Below, one piece after another: positions 33,278 to 41,704 of a DNA stretch of 59,036 nt. The DNA comes from SZAS-103 sp964640525. Its GTDB lineage: Bacteria; Pseudomonadota; Gammaproteobacteria; Xanthomonadales; Xanthomonadaceae. The number at the start of each line of letters is the position of its first letter. The first letter of the stretch is position 1. A program made the position numbers and the translations under genes. Under the pieces are notes generated by a model, which saw only the letters and a list, made by a program, of their open reading frames with translations, searched no databases and had not been told where the DNA came from. The stretch is from assembly GCA_964640525.1 (NCBI GenBank), contig CAZXGS010000013.1, positions 1 to 59,036 on the forward strand, written 5' to 3'.

Positions 33278-33988
33278 ATGGGTCGGGGTCCATCCATCGA
33301 AGGCCGCAAGAATGCCGAGGATGCGCGGCGCGGCAAGATCTTCACCAAGATCATCCGCGAGATCAGTGTCGCCGCCCGTGCCGGCGCCGATGCGTCCGGC
33401 AATCCGCGTCTGCGCGCGGCGATCGACAAGGCGCTGGGCGCGAACATGCCCAAGGACACCATCGAGCGGGCGATCAAGAAGGCCAGTGGCGGCCTGGAAG
33501 GCGTGAACTACGAGGAGATCCGCTACGAGGGCTACGCGCCGGGCGGGGTGGCGGTGATCGTGGACTGCCTGACCGACAACAAGGTACGCACGGTGTCCGA
33601 CGTGCGCCATGCCTTCACCAAATTCGGCGGCAACCTCGGCACCGACGGTTCGGTGGCTTTCCTGTTCAAGCGCTGCGGCGTGTTGCAATTCGCCAGCGGC
33701 GACGAGGAGAAGATCACCGAGGCGGCGATCGAGGCCGGCGCCGACGACGTGATCGCGCACGACAACGGCGTGATCGAGGTGTTGACCGCGTTCGAGTCGT
33801 ATCAGGCGGTGAAGGCGGCGATCGAGGCGGCGGGCCTGAAGCCCGATGTCGCCGAGACCACCTTCCGTGCCGAGAATGCCGTCGCCGTGACCGGCGAACC
33901 CGGGCTGCAGGTCGGCAAGCTGCTGGCGTGGCTGGAGGACATGGACGACGTACAGAGCGTGTATTCGAACGCCGACATCGGCGACTGA
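33278..33988 (+). CDS. yebC: YebC/PmpR family protein
   Basis: A 236-residue member of the YebC/TACO1 family, proposed to act in translation of proline-rich proteins or as a transcriptional regulator. The start M-G-R-G-P-S-I-E-G-R-K and the following K-I-F-T-K-I-I-R-E-I, plus Y-E-G-Y-A-P-G-G-V-A-V-I-V and D-N-K-V-R-T at residues 84-106, are diagnostic. It begins a run with ruvC and ruvA, the usual arrangement in gammaproteobacteria. Confidence 0.95.
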   Translation: MGRGPSIEGRKNAEDARRGKIFTKIIREISVAARAGADASGNPRLRAAIDKALGANMPKDTIERAIKKASGGLEGVNYEEIRYEGYAPGGVAVIVDCLTDNKVRTVSDVRHAFTKFGGNLGTDGSVAFLFKRCGVLQFASGDEEKITEAAIEAGADDVIAHDNGVIEVLTAFESYQAVKAAIEAAGLKPDVAETTFRAENAVAVTGEPGLQVGKLLAWLEDMDDVQSVYSNADIGD

Positions 33989-33996
33989 GCTTGGCG

Positions 33997-34518
33997 ATGA
34001 CGCGCATTCTCGGCATCGACCCCGGCTCGCAGCGCACCGGCGTCGGGATCATCGACGCCCATGCCGACGGCAGCGTCTGCCACGTCCACCATGCGCCGCT
34101 GATGCTGCTCGGCGAGGGCGAGTTTCCGCAACGGCTCAAGCGCCTGCTCGATGGCTTGGGCGAGATCATCGACCGCTTCGGGCCGCAGGAAGTGGCGATC
34201 GAGAAGGTGTTCATGGCGCGCAATCCCGACTCTGCGCTCAAGCTCGGCCAGGCACGCGGGGCGGCGATGTCCGCGGCGGTGCTGCGCGACTTGCCGATCC
34301 ACGAGTACGCCGCCAAGGAGATCAAGCTTGCCGTGGTGGGGACCGGCGGCGCCGACAAGGCACAGATCCAGCACATGGTCGGCATCATGCTCGGCCTGCA
34401 GGGCAAGCTGCAGGCCGATGCCGCCGACGCGCTCGCGGTGGCGATCACCCACGCCCACGTGAACGCGACCGCACGGCGGCTGGGCGTGAGTACGCGCGCG
34501 GCATGGGGGCGGAAATGA
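33997..34518 (+). CDS. ruvC: Holliday junction endonuclease RuvC
   Basis: RuvC resolves Holliday junctions made during recombination. The 173 residues fit. Catalytic acidic residues are in place: Asp7 in I-L-G-I-D-P-G-S, Glu in V-A-I-E-K-V-F (about 67), and the A-D-A-A-D-A-L-A pair near the C-terminus. The start follows the yebC stop by 8 bp, consistent with co-transcription. A short heptamer array separates it from ruvA. Confidence 0.97.
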   Translation: MTRILGIDPGSQRTGVGIIDAHADGSVCHVHHAPLMLLGEGEFPQRLKRLLDGLGEIIDRFGPQEVAIEKVFMARNPDSALKLGQARGAAMSAAVLRDLPIHEYAAKEIKLAVVGTGGADKAQIQHMVGIMLGLQGKLQADAADALAVAITHAHVNATARRLGVSTRAAWGRK

Positions 34519-34534
34519 TCGCGAACCGTCTGCA

Positions 34535-34569
34535 CTCATCCCTGGTCCCTCGCCCCTCGCCCCTGTGCG
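34535..34569 (+). repeat. Solo pyrimidine-rich heptamer array before ruvA
   Basis: Five 7-bp units: CTCATCC, CTGGTCC, CTCGCCC, CTCGCCC, CTGTGCG. The last unit resembles the CTGAGCG that ends the array before gcvPA. No matching purine-rich left arm follows the ruvC stop, so this is a solo arm in a 61-bp gap. Confidence 0.75.
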
Positions 34570-34579
34570 GAGACCGCGC

Positions 34580-35173
34580 ATGATCGGTCGCCTGAAGGGA
34601 ACCGTGCTCCACAAGCAGCCGCCGTGGCTGGTGGTGGACGTGCATGGCGTGGGCTACGAGCTGGAAGCGCCGATGAGCACGTTCTACGATCTGCCCGACG
34701 TCGGCCGTGAGGTGGCGCTGTTCACCCACTATGCGCAAAAGGAAGATTCGGTGTCGCTGTACGGCTTCCTCACCGAGGCCGAGCGTCGCCTGTTCCGTGA
34801 CGTGCAGAAGGTCGGCGGGATCGGCGCGAAGATCGCGCTGGCGATCCTGTCCGGTGCCAGCGTGGGCGATTTCGCGCGCCTCGTGCAGACCTCCGACGTC
34901 ACCGCATTGACCCGCATCCCCGGCATCGGCAAGAAGACCGCCGAGCGCATCGTGCTGGAATTGCGTGATCGCGCCGGCACATTCGGCGGTGGTTCGGCGC
35001 TGGCCAGCAAGGGCGCTGCGCCGACCGATCCGCTGGGCGAGGCCATCGCCGCCCTGCAGCAACTGGGCTACAAGCCCGCCGAGGCGCTGAAGATGGCCGA
35101 GAAGGTGCAGGCCGAAGGCGACGACGCCGAGGCGATCATCCGCAAGGCGCTCAAGTCGGCGCTCAAGGCCTGA
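34580..35173 (+). CDS. ruvA: Holliday junction branch migration protein RuvA
   Basis: RuvA binds Holliday junctions as a tetramer and loads the RuvB motor. The 197 residues match. Domain I starts M-I-G-R-L-K-G and Y-E-L-E-A-P-M; the helix-hairpin-helix motifs are V-G-G-I-G-A-K and I-P-G-I-G-K-K-T-A (residues about 72-115); and the RuvB-binding domain III is at the end (P-A-E-A-L-K-M-A). ATG 34580 is chosen with GGAG 7 nt upstream. The first kup gene starts 20 bp later. Confidence 0.97.
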   Translation: MIGRLKGTVLHKQPPWLVVDVHGVGYELEAPMSTFYDLPDVGREVALFTHYAQKEDSVSLYGFLTEAERRLFRDVQKVGGIGAKIALAILSGASVGDFARLVQTSDVTALTRIPGIGKKTAERIVLELRDRAGTFGGGSALASKGAAPTDPLGEAIAALQQLGYKPAEALKMAEKVQAEGDDAEAIIRKALKSALKA

Positions 35174-35193
35174 AGCGCCAGCAGAACCTCGCC

Positions 35194-37104
35194 ATGACCG
35201 AACCCGTCACCACCGCCACACCGCATGGCGCCACCGCGCACCAGCCTCACGGCAGCCTGCGCACGCTGGCGATGGGCGCGCTGGGCGTGGTGTTCGGCGA
35301 CATCGGCACCAGTCCGCTTTACTCGCTGCACGAGATGTTCCTTCCGCACTACCATCTGCACCCCAACGAGGCGACGGTGTTGGGGGTGCTGTCGCTGATC
35401 CTGTGGTCGCTGATCCTGGTGGTCACGGTGAAGTACGTGATGATCATCATGCGCGCCGACAACAAGGGTGAGGGCGGCATCATGGCCCTGATGGCGCTGG
35501 CGCAGCGCGCGCTTGGCCAGTCGCGCAAATTGCGGTATGCGGTGGGCATTTTCGGAATCTTCGGTGCCTCCCTGTTTTTCGGCGATAGCGTCATCACCCC
35601 GGCCGTGACCGTACTCGGCGCAGTCGAAGGCCTGGAAGTCGCCGCGCCCGCCTTGTCGCACGTGGTGGTGCCGGTGAGCCTGGTGGTGCTGTTCGGCCTG
35701 TTCGTGTTCCAGAGCCACGGCACCGCGAAGATCGGCCGGATTTTCGGGCCGGTGATGCTGGTTTGGTTCGTGGCGATCGGGCTCGTCGGTCTGTGGCGTG
35801 TCATCCAGGAGCCACACGTGCTGGCGGCGCTCAATCCGTGGCATGGCGTACGCTTCTTCATGAATCATGGCGCCGGCTCGTTCTTCATTCTTGGTGCAGT
35901 GGTGCTGGCCATTACCGGCGGCGAGGCGTTGTACGCGGACATGGGTCATTTCGGCCGGCCGCCGATCCGGGCCGCATGGTTTCGCGTCGTCCTGCCCGCA
36001 CTCGTGCTGAATTACTTCGGTCAGGGCGCGGTGCTGCACGCCCACCCGGAGGCGGCGGCGAATCCGTTCTACATGACCGTGCCGGGGTGGGCGCTGTATC
36101 CGATGATCCTGCTGGCCACCGCGGCGGCGGTCATCGCCTCGCAGTCGGTGATCTCCGGTGCGTTCTCGGTGGCGCGGCAGGCGATGCTGCTCGGCTACAT
36201 CCCGCGGCTGACCATCAAGCACACCTCGGCCAGCGCCGAAGGCCAGATCTACGTCCCGGCGGTGAATCGCATGCTGCTGGTGCTGGTCGTCCTGCTGGTG
36301 CTGGTGTTCGAATCCTCGACCCGGTTGGCGGCGGCCTACGGTGTGTCGGTGGCCGGCACGATGTTGATCGACACCCTGTTGCTGATCGTGGTGGCGTGGA
36401 ACACCTGGGGTGACAGTCGGCGCTGGGTGGTGCCGGTGGCGTGCGGCCTGCTGCTGGTGGACCTGTCGTTCCTGGGCGCCAACGCGGTCAAGTTCCTCGA
36501 TGGTGCGTGGGTTCCCGTAGCGTTGGGTCTGTGTGCTTTCACGGCAATGCGGACTTGGCGGCGTGGACGCCAGTTGGTGGCAGAAAGTCTTGCCCCGCAG
36601 CAGCTCGACCTGCAAGTGTTTCTGACGTCGCTGGCCGCCCACCCGCCGCATCGGGTCCAGGGCACCGCGGTATTCCTCACCCCGCATGACGACCGCGTGC
36701 CGCATGCGCTGCTGCACAACCTCAAGCACAACAAGGTGCTGCACGAGCGCAACGTGCTGCTGAGCGTGAAGACGCTCGACATGGCCTACGCCGAGTCCGA
36801 GGAGTGTTGTGCGGTGACTGAACTCGGCAACGGGTTCCAGCGGATCGTCCTCAGCTTCGGCTTCGCCGAGGAACCGGACGTGCCGGCCGCGCTCGTGCAC
36901 GGGGTGTGCGGGCAGGAATTCGACATGATGGACACGACGTTCTTCTCCAGCCGCGAGACCCTGGTCGCCGCGTCCAAGGTCGGCATGCCGATCTGGCGCG
37001 ACCAGCTGTTCGCGTTCATGGCGCGCAACGCGACCTCGGCCACCGACTTCTTCCGCATCCCCGGCAACCGCTTGGTCGAGCTGGGCACCAAGGTGGAGAT
37101 CTGA
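35194..37104 (+). CDS. kup: Low-affinity potassium transporter Kup (first copy)
   Basis: A proton-coupled K+ uptake protein of the KUP/HAK/KT family, 636 residues. The N-terminal V-F-G-D-I-G-T-S-P-L-Y-S motif opens the first helix. About 12 helices follow with the R-A-D-N-K-G-E-G-G-I-M-A-L loop, G-D-S-V-I-T-P-A-V-T-V-L, G-G-E-A-L-Y-A-D-M-G-H-F-G and Q-A/S-V-I-S-G-A-F-S. A soluble C-terminal domain of about 170 residues contains A-V-F-L-T. It is one of two adjacent kup genes and interrupts what is often a ruvA-ruvB run. Divergence from the second copy is considerable, so this is an old duplication. Confidence 0.95.
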   Translation: MTEPVTTATPHGATAHQPHGSLRTLAMGALGVVFGDIGTSPLYSLHEMFLPHYHLHPNEATVLGVLSLILWSLILVVTVKYVMIIMRADNKGEGGIMALMALAQRALGQSRKLRYAVGIFGIFGASLFFGDSVITPAVTVLGAVEGLEVAAPALSHVVVPVSLVVLFGLFVFQSHGTAKIGRIFGPVMLVWFVAIGLVGLWRVIQEPHVLAALNPWHGVRFFMNHGAGSFFILGAVVLAITGGEALYADMGHFGRPPIRAAWFRVVLPALVLNYFGQGAVLHAHPEAAANPFYMTVPGWALYPMILLATAAAVIASQSVISGAFSVARQAMLLGYIPRLTIKHTSASAEGQIYVPAVNRMLLVLVVLLVLVFESSTRLAAAYGVSVAGTMLIDTLLLIVVAWNTWGDSRRWVVPVACGLLLVDLSFLGANAVKFLDGAWVPVALGLCAFTAMRTWRRGRQLVAESLAPQQLDLQVFLTSLAAHPPHRVQGTAVFLTPHDDRVPHALLHNLKHNKVLHERNVLLSVKTLDMAYAESEECCAVTELGNGFQRIVLSFGFAEEPDVPAALVHGVCGQEFDMMDTTFFSSRETLVAASKVGMPIWRDQLFAFMARNATSATDFFRIPGNRLVELGTKVEI

Positions 37105-37300
37105 TCGGGGTCCGCACGGGCCAGGGGTCATCGCACCTCGCCATTCGACACGGCCTGCGTCGGTTGGCATGAAAAATCCTTCACGTGTGCGGGCGTCGAT
37201 TCGTGATCCTGGCACTGGCGCGCTTGCTGCTGGCGTGGAAAATGCGCGGCTTCGACCGCCTGCGGGCTGAAGGATCGCGGTCGTCGTGGCGAGGTGGGGC

Positions 37301-39187
37301 GTGGCAGAGGCAGTTCCGGCACATGGCTCCAGCCGCCTGGCGGCACTGGCGCTGGCGGCCATAGGCGTGGTTTACGGCGACATCGGCACCAGCCCGTTAT
37401 ATGCGATGCAGGCCGCGTTCGCCGGCCACCACGGCATCGCGCCCACGCCGGAAAACGTGTACGGCATCGTCTCGCTGGTGTTCTGGTCGCTGGCGTTCGT
37501 GGTTTCGTTCAAGTACGTCGTGTTCATCCTGCGCGCCGACAACAAGGGCGAGGGCGGCATCCTGTCGCTGATGACGCTGGCCCATCGCGGGCTCAAGCCG
37601 GACTCGGGAATGAAGTGGCTGGTGCTGGCGCTGGGGGTGTTTGGCGCCGGGATGTTCTATGGCGACAGCGTGATCACGCCGGCGGTCTCGGTGCTGTCGG
37701 CGGTGGAGGGACTGCAGGTCCTGGCGCCGGAAATGGGCGAATGGGTGTTGCCGCTCACGCTGGGCGTGCTGATCGGCCTTTTTTCGGTGCAACGGCTGGG
37801 CAGCGAACGGATGGGGTCGGTGTTCGGGCCGGTGATGCTGGTGTGGTTCCTCGCGATCGCCGTCTTCGGCGCAGGCCACGTCATCGCCCACCCGGCAATC
37901 CTGTGGGCGCTCGATCCGGTGTACGCGGTGCGCTTCTTCGAGGTCAACCGCTTCCTCGGCTTCGTGGCGCTGGGCGCGGTGGTGCTCTCGGTCACCGGCG
38001 GCGAGGCGCTGTACGCGGACATGGGACACTTCGGCAAGCGCCCGATCCGGCTGGCATGGTTCGGGCTGGTGTGGCCGGCGCTGATGCTGAACTATTTCGG
38101 ACAGGGTGCGCTGCTGCTGCGCGATCCGGCCGCTGCCTCCAACCCGTTCTACCTGCTGCTGCCACACTGGGCGCTGGCGCCGACGATCGTGCTGGCGACC
38201 GCGGCCACGGTGATCGCCTCGCAGGCGGTGATCTCCGGTGCGTACTCGATGACCCGCGAGGCGATCCAGCTCGGCCTGTTCGCGCGCAGCCCGGTGGTGC
38301 ATACCTCCGACGAGCGTTCCGGGCAGATCTACATGCCGCTGGTGAACTGGGGCCTGCTGTTGGCGGTGCTGGCGTCGGTGCTGGGCTTCGAGACCTCGGC
38401 CAATCTTGCTTCCGCCTACGGCATCGCGGTCACCGGCACCATGACCATCACCAGCATCCTGGCGCTGATCGTGGCGCGGCGCCTGTGGCATTGGCGGCGC
38501 CCGGTGGTGGTTTTCGCGGGCATCGTGCTGGTCGCGGTGGATTTGTCCTTCTTCGCAGCCAACGCGCTCAAGATCGTCCACGGCGGTTGGTTCCCGCTGG
38601 CGATCGGGGCGATGGTGTTCGTGGTGATGACCACCTGGCGGCGCGGGCGTGAACTGCTGATCGCCAAACTGGAGAGCGGCGGGCTGAGCCTGCGCTTGTT
38701 CATCGACTCGCTGGCCGAAAACCCGCCGGTGCGTGTCCAGGGCACGGCCGTGTTCCTGACCGCCGCGCGCGAGGGCGTGCCCAACGCGATGCTGCACAAC
38801 CTCAAGCACAACAAGGTGCTGCACGAGATCAACGTGATCCTCACCGTGCAGACCGCGGAGGCGCCGCGCGTCGATCCGGAGCAGCGCCTGGCTCTGGAGC
38901 CGCTGGGCCACGGCTTCTACCGCATGTGGCTGCGCTACGGTTTCGCCGAACAGCCGCACATCCCGCGTGCGCTCACCGAGTGCCGCTGGCAGGGACTGGG
39001 CATGGATCCGATGGACACCACGTACTTTCTCAGCCAGGAGCGCGTGGTGGCATCCAGCCTGCCAGGCATGGCCACCTGGCGGGACAAGTTGTTCGCCTTC
39101 ATGGCGCGCAACGCCAGCCCGCTGACCGACTTCTTCCGCATTCCCCGCAACCGGATCGTGGAACTGGGAGCGCAGATCGAGATTTGA
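37301..39187 (+). CDS. kup: Low-affinity potassium transporter Kup (second copy)
   Basis: The second tandem KUP protein, 628 residues, with V-V-Y-G-D-I-G-T-S-P-L-Y-A, R-A-D-N-K-G-E-G-G-I-L-S-L, F-Y-G-D-S-V-I-T-P-A-V-S-V-L and G-G-E-A-L-Y-A-D-M-G-H-F-G. The C-terminal soluble domain has H-N-L-K-H-N-K-V-L-H-E, shared with the first copy. GTG 37301 with gaggtgggg just upstream is preferred; a GTG at 37286 would add five residues. A 196-bp gap from the first copy suggests its own promoter, so the copies may be regulated separately. The stop codon begins a long heptamer array. Confidence 0.93.
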   Translation: MAEAVPAHGSSRLAALALAAIGVVYGDIGTSPLYAMQAAFAGHHGIAPTPENVYGIVSLVFWSLAFVVSFKYVVFILRADNKGEGGILSLMTLAHRGLKPDSGMKWLVLALGVFGAGMFYGDSVITPAVSVLSAVEGLQVLAPEMGEWVLPLTLGVLIGLFSVQRLGSERMGSVFGPVMLVWFLAIAVFGAGHVIAHPAILWALDPVYAVRFFEVNRFLGFVALGAVVLSVTGGEALYADMGHFGKRPIRLAWFGLVWPALMLNYFGQGALLLRDPAAASNPFYLLLPHWALAPTIVLATAATVIASQAVISGAYSMTREAIQLGLFARSPVVHTSDERSGQIYMPLVNWGLLLAVLASVLGFETSANLASAYGIAVTGTMTITSILALIVARRLWHWRRPVVVFAGIVLVAVDLSFFAANALKIVHGGWFPLAIGAMVFVVMTTWRRGRELLIAKLESGGLSLRLFIDSLAENPPVRVQGTAVFLTAAREGVPNAMLHNLKHNKVLHEINVILTVQTAEAPRVDPEQRLALEPLGHGFYRMWLRYGFAEQPHIPRALTECRWQGLGMDPMDTTYFLSQERVVASSLPGMATWRDKLFAFMARNASPLTDFFRIPRNRIVELGAQIEI

Positions 39188-39432
39188 CGATGCAGGGATG
39201 AGGGATGAGGGATGAGGGATGAGGGATGAGGGATGAGGGATGAGGGATGAGATCGCGGGACTCGGGACGGGGACGCGAAAAGCGCCAGGCGCGGTGGGCG
39301 TTGCTTACAATGACGTCATGGGGCATTGCTGCCAATAAGGGTCGGCCCGGGCGATGCGCACAGGTGCGCGCGTGCTGGCTGCCAACTGACTGCTAATCCC
39401 TCGCCCCTCGCCCCTCGCCCCTCGCCCCTCGC
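39185..39432. repeat. Paired inverted heptamer arrays between kup and ruvB
   Basis: Eight perfect GGGATGA units (39195-39250) follow the kup stop, in phase with it (TGACGAT, GCAGGGA, then TGAGGGA units). Five perfect CCCTCGC units (39398-39432) end directly at the ruvB ATG. The arms pair imperfectly (GAGGG with CCCTC plus a wobble) around a 147-bp centre. The centre holds a -10 box, tacaat (39306-39311), and the palindrome tgacgtca (39311-39318). Confidence 0.9.
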
Positions 39433-40476
39433 ATGACCGAATCCCGCCTCCTCGACCCCGCCGAAAGCCGCGACGAAGCCGCGCTCGAGGCCAGCATCCG
39501 CCCGCGGCGGCTCGATGACTATCTCGGCCAGCAGCCGGTCCGAGAGCAACTGGGGGTCGCCATCGAGGCGGCCAAACGGCGCGGCGAGGCGCTCGATCAT
39601 GTGTTGATCTTCGGTCCGCCGGGGCTGGGCAAGACCACCCTGAGCCACGTCATCGCCAACGAGTTGGGCGTCAGCCTGCGCACCACCTCCGGCCCGGTGA
39701 TCGAGCGCGCCGGTGACCTGGCCGCGCTGCTGACCAACCTGCAGCCGCATGATGTGTTGTTCATCGACGAGATCCACCGCTTGTCGCCGGCGGTGGAAGA
39801 GGTGTTGTACCCGGCGATGGAGGACGGCCACATCGACCTGATGATTGGCGAGGGCCCGGCAGCACGTTCGATCAAGCTCGACCTGCCGCCTTTCACGCTG
39901 ATCGGTGCCACCACCCGCGCCGGCCTGCTGACCGGCCCGCTGCGCGATCGCTTCGGCATCGTCCAGCGGCTGGAGTTCTATTCGCCGGAGGAATTGACCC
40001 TGATCGTGCGCCGCTCGGCCAGGATCCTCGGCATCGCCTGCGACGCGGACGGCGCGGCGGAGATCGCCAAGCGCTCGCGCGGCACCCCACGGATCGCCAA
40101 CCGGCTGTTGCGGCGCGCCCGCGATTACGCGCAGGTGCGCGCCGACGGCGTCATCACCCGCGAGGTCGCCGATGCAGCGATGGCCATGCTCAAGGTCGAT
40201 GGCGAGGGTTTCGATGCACTCGACCGCCGCCTGTTGCGCACCATCATGGACAGTTTCGACGGTGGCCCTGTGGGCGTGGAGTCGTTGGCGGCAGCGCTGA
40301 GCGAGGAGCGCGGCACGCTGGAGGACGTGATCGAACCCTACCTGATCCAGCAGGGTTGGCTGCTGCGCACCGCGCGCGGGCGCATGGTCAGCAGCAGGAC
40401 CTGGCGATTGTTCGGGCTGACGCCGCCACAGGGGCAGGCACCTGGGTTGTTCGACGCGGCCAAGGGCGCCGAATGA
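39433..40476 (+). CDS. ruvB: Holliday junction helicase RuvB
   Basis: RuvB is the AAA+ motor for branch migration. The 347 residues fit. The sequence L-R-P-R-R-L-D-D-Y-L-G-Q is near the start, Walker A is F-G-P-P-G-L-G-K-T-T-L (residues about 58-68), Walker B is F-I-D-E-I-H-R, sensor 1 is I-G-A-T-T-R-A-G, and the C-terminal winged-helix domain ends with the P-Y-L-I-Q-Q-G region. The ATG abuts five CCCTCGC repeats and there is no Shine-Dalgarno sequence, so initiation must be unusual or depend on mRNA structure. ybgC overlaps by 4 bp. Confidence 0.97.
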   Translation: MTESRLLDPAESRDEAALEASIRPRRLDDYLGQQPVREQLGVAIEAAKRRGEALDHVLIFGPPGLGKTTLSHVIANELGVSLRTTSGPVIERAGDLAALLTNLQPHDVLFIDEIHRLSPAVEEVLYPAMEDGHIDLMIGEGPAARSIKLDLPPFTLIGATTRAGLLTGPLRDRFGIVQRLEFYSPEELTLIVRRSARILGIACDADGAAEIAKRSRGTPRIANRLLRRARDYAQVRADGVITREVADAAMAMLKVDGEGFDALDRRLLRTIMDSFDGGPVGVESLAAALSEERGTLEDVIEPYLIQQGWLLRTARGRMVSSRTWRLFGLTPPQGQAPGLFDAAKGAE

Positions 40477-40931
40477 GCGGCACCGGCGTGCCACCGGATG
40501 GCGGCGGGCATCGGCCTGAACCGCCGTTCATCTGGCCGACAAGGGTTTACTGGGAAGATACCGATGCCGGCGGTGTGGTGTATCACGCCAGCTACTTGCG
40601 CTTCATGGAGCGTGCGCGGACGGAATGGCTGCGTTCACGCGGGATTGTGCAAGATGCGCTGCGCGAGCGCGACGGCGTGGTGTTCGTGGTGCGGGCGATG
40701 CAGATCGAGTTCCTGCGGCCGGCGCGGTTGGACGAGGAGCTGGCCGTCGCCGTCGATTTGGTGCAGGCACGCGGCGCCAGCCTGTTGCTGCGGCAGATGG
40801 TGCGGCGCGGGACGACGGCGCTCGTCGAGGCGCAGGTGAAGGTGGCTTGTGTGGCGAGCGCGGATTTTCGACCGCAAGCCATTCCGGCGGCGTTGCTGGC
40901 AAAATTGATCCAGGATGGAGCGTGTGCATGA
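40473..40931 (+). CDS. ybgC: Acyl-CoA thioesterase YbgC (Tol-Pal associated)
   Basis: A hotdog-fold thioesterase of 152 residues that heads the tol-pal cluster in most gammaproteobacteria. The catalytic region is Y-W-E-D-T-D-A-G-G-V-V-Y-H-A-S-Y (Asp at about 33), followed by F-M-E-R-A-R-T-E-W. The start ATG overlaps the ruvB stop and the stop overlaps the tolQ ATG (both ATGA), giving tight translational coupling. The first 18 residues are poorly conserved. Confidence 0.93.
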   Translation: MSGTGVPPDGGGHRPEPPFIWPTRVYWEDTDAGGVVYHASYLRFMERARTEWLRSRGIVQDALRERDGVVFVVRAMQIEFLRPARLDEELAVAVDLVQARGASLLLRQMVRRGTTALVEAQVKVACVASADFRPQAIPAALLAKLIQDGACA

Positions 40932-41704
40932 GCGTGTTGATCGAGCTGTTCGCGGCCATCCAGGCCTCCCCGGTGGATCTGGCACCGGCAGCCTCGGCCG
41001 CCGCGCCGGCCGCGGTCGCCGCGGGTGCCAACGCACTCGATCTGTGGAAGCTGGTCGCCGATGCCAGCCTGCCGGTGAAGTTCGTCATGGGCCTGCTGCT
41101 GCTGGCCTCGATCGCCTCGTGGGTGATCATCTTCCTCAAGCAGAGCGTGCTGCGTGCGGCGGCGAAGTCGGCCGATGCGTTCGAGGAGAAGTTCTGGTCC
41201 GGCGTGGACCTGACCCAGATGTACCGCGACGCCACCGAGCGCAATCGGATCACCAGTGGCGTGGAGGCGATCTTCGAATCCGGTTTCCGCGAGTTCTCGC
41301 GCCTGCGCCAGCGCAAGGGCATGGACGCGCGCATCCAGCTCGAAGGCGCGCAGCGCGGCATGCGCGCGCAACTGGCGCGCGAGGTCGATGCGCTCGAACA
41401 CAACCTGGAGTTCCTGGCCAACGTCGGCTCGATCAGCCCCTACGTCGGCCTGTTCGGGACGGTATGGGGGATCATGATTTCCTTCCAGGGCCTGGCCAGC
41501 ATGAAGGAAGCGACCATCGCCACCGTTGCCCCGGGTATCTCGGAGGCGCTGGTGGCCACCGCGATGGGTCTGTTCGCCGCCATCCCGGCGGTGTGGGCCT
41601 ACAACCGCATCGCCACCAAGGTCGAACGCCTGAACGTGCGCTACGAGGCTTTCGCCGAGGAGTTTTCCTCGATCCTGCAGCGCCACGCGCAGGTGGAAGA
41701 CTGA
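40928..41704 (+). CDS. tolQ: Tol-Pal system protein TolQ
   Basis: TolQ is the inner-membrane stator-like subunit that, with TolR, uses the proton gradient to energise TolA. The 258 residues include three membrane helices (residues about 48-68, 162-184 and 195-217). The conserved segments are V-G-S-I-S-P-Y-V-G-L-F-G-T-V-W-G-I-M and I-S-E-A-L-V-A-T-A-M-G-L-F-A-A-I-P-A-V. An extra Ala/Pro-rich N-terminal stretch follows the first 12 residues. It is coupled to ybgC. Its stop is in phase with a heptamer array, so 205 bp separate it from tolR, unlike the close tolQ-tolR spacing usual elsewhere. Confidence 0.96.
   Translation: MSVLIELFAAIQASPVDLAPAASAAAPAAVAAGANALDLWKLVADASLPVKFVMGLLLLASIASWVIIFLKQSVLRAAAKSADAFEEKFWSGVDLTQMYRDATERNRITSGVEAIFESGFREFSRLRQRKGMDARIQLEGAQRGMRAQLAREVDALEHNLEFLANVGSISPYVGLFGTVWGIMISFQGLASMKEATIATVAPGISEALVATAMGLFAAIPAVWAYNRIATKVERLNVRYEAFAEEFSSILQRHAQVED

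Noticed and set aside
39195..39432. CRISPR array, because of regular repeats
   Set aside because: The repeats are 7 bp, contiguous and without spacers, and no cas genes are near.
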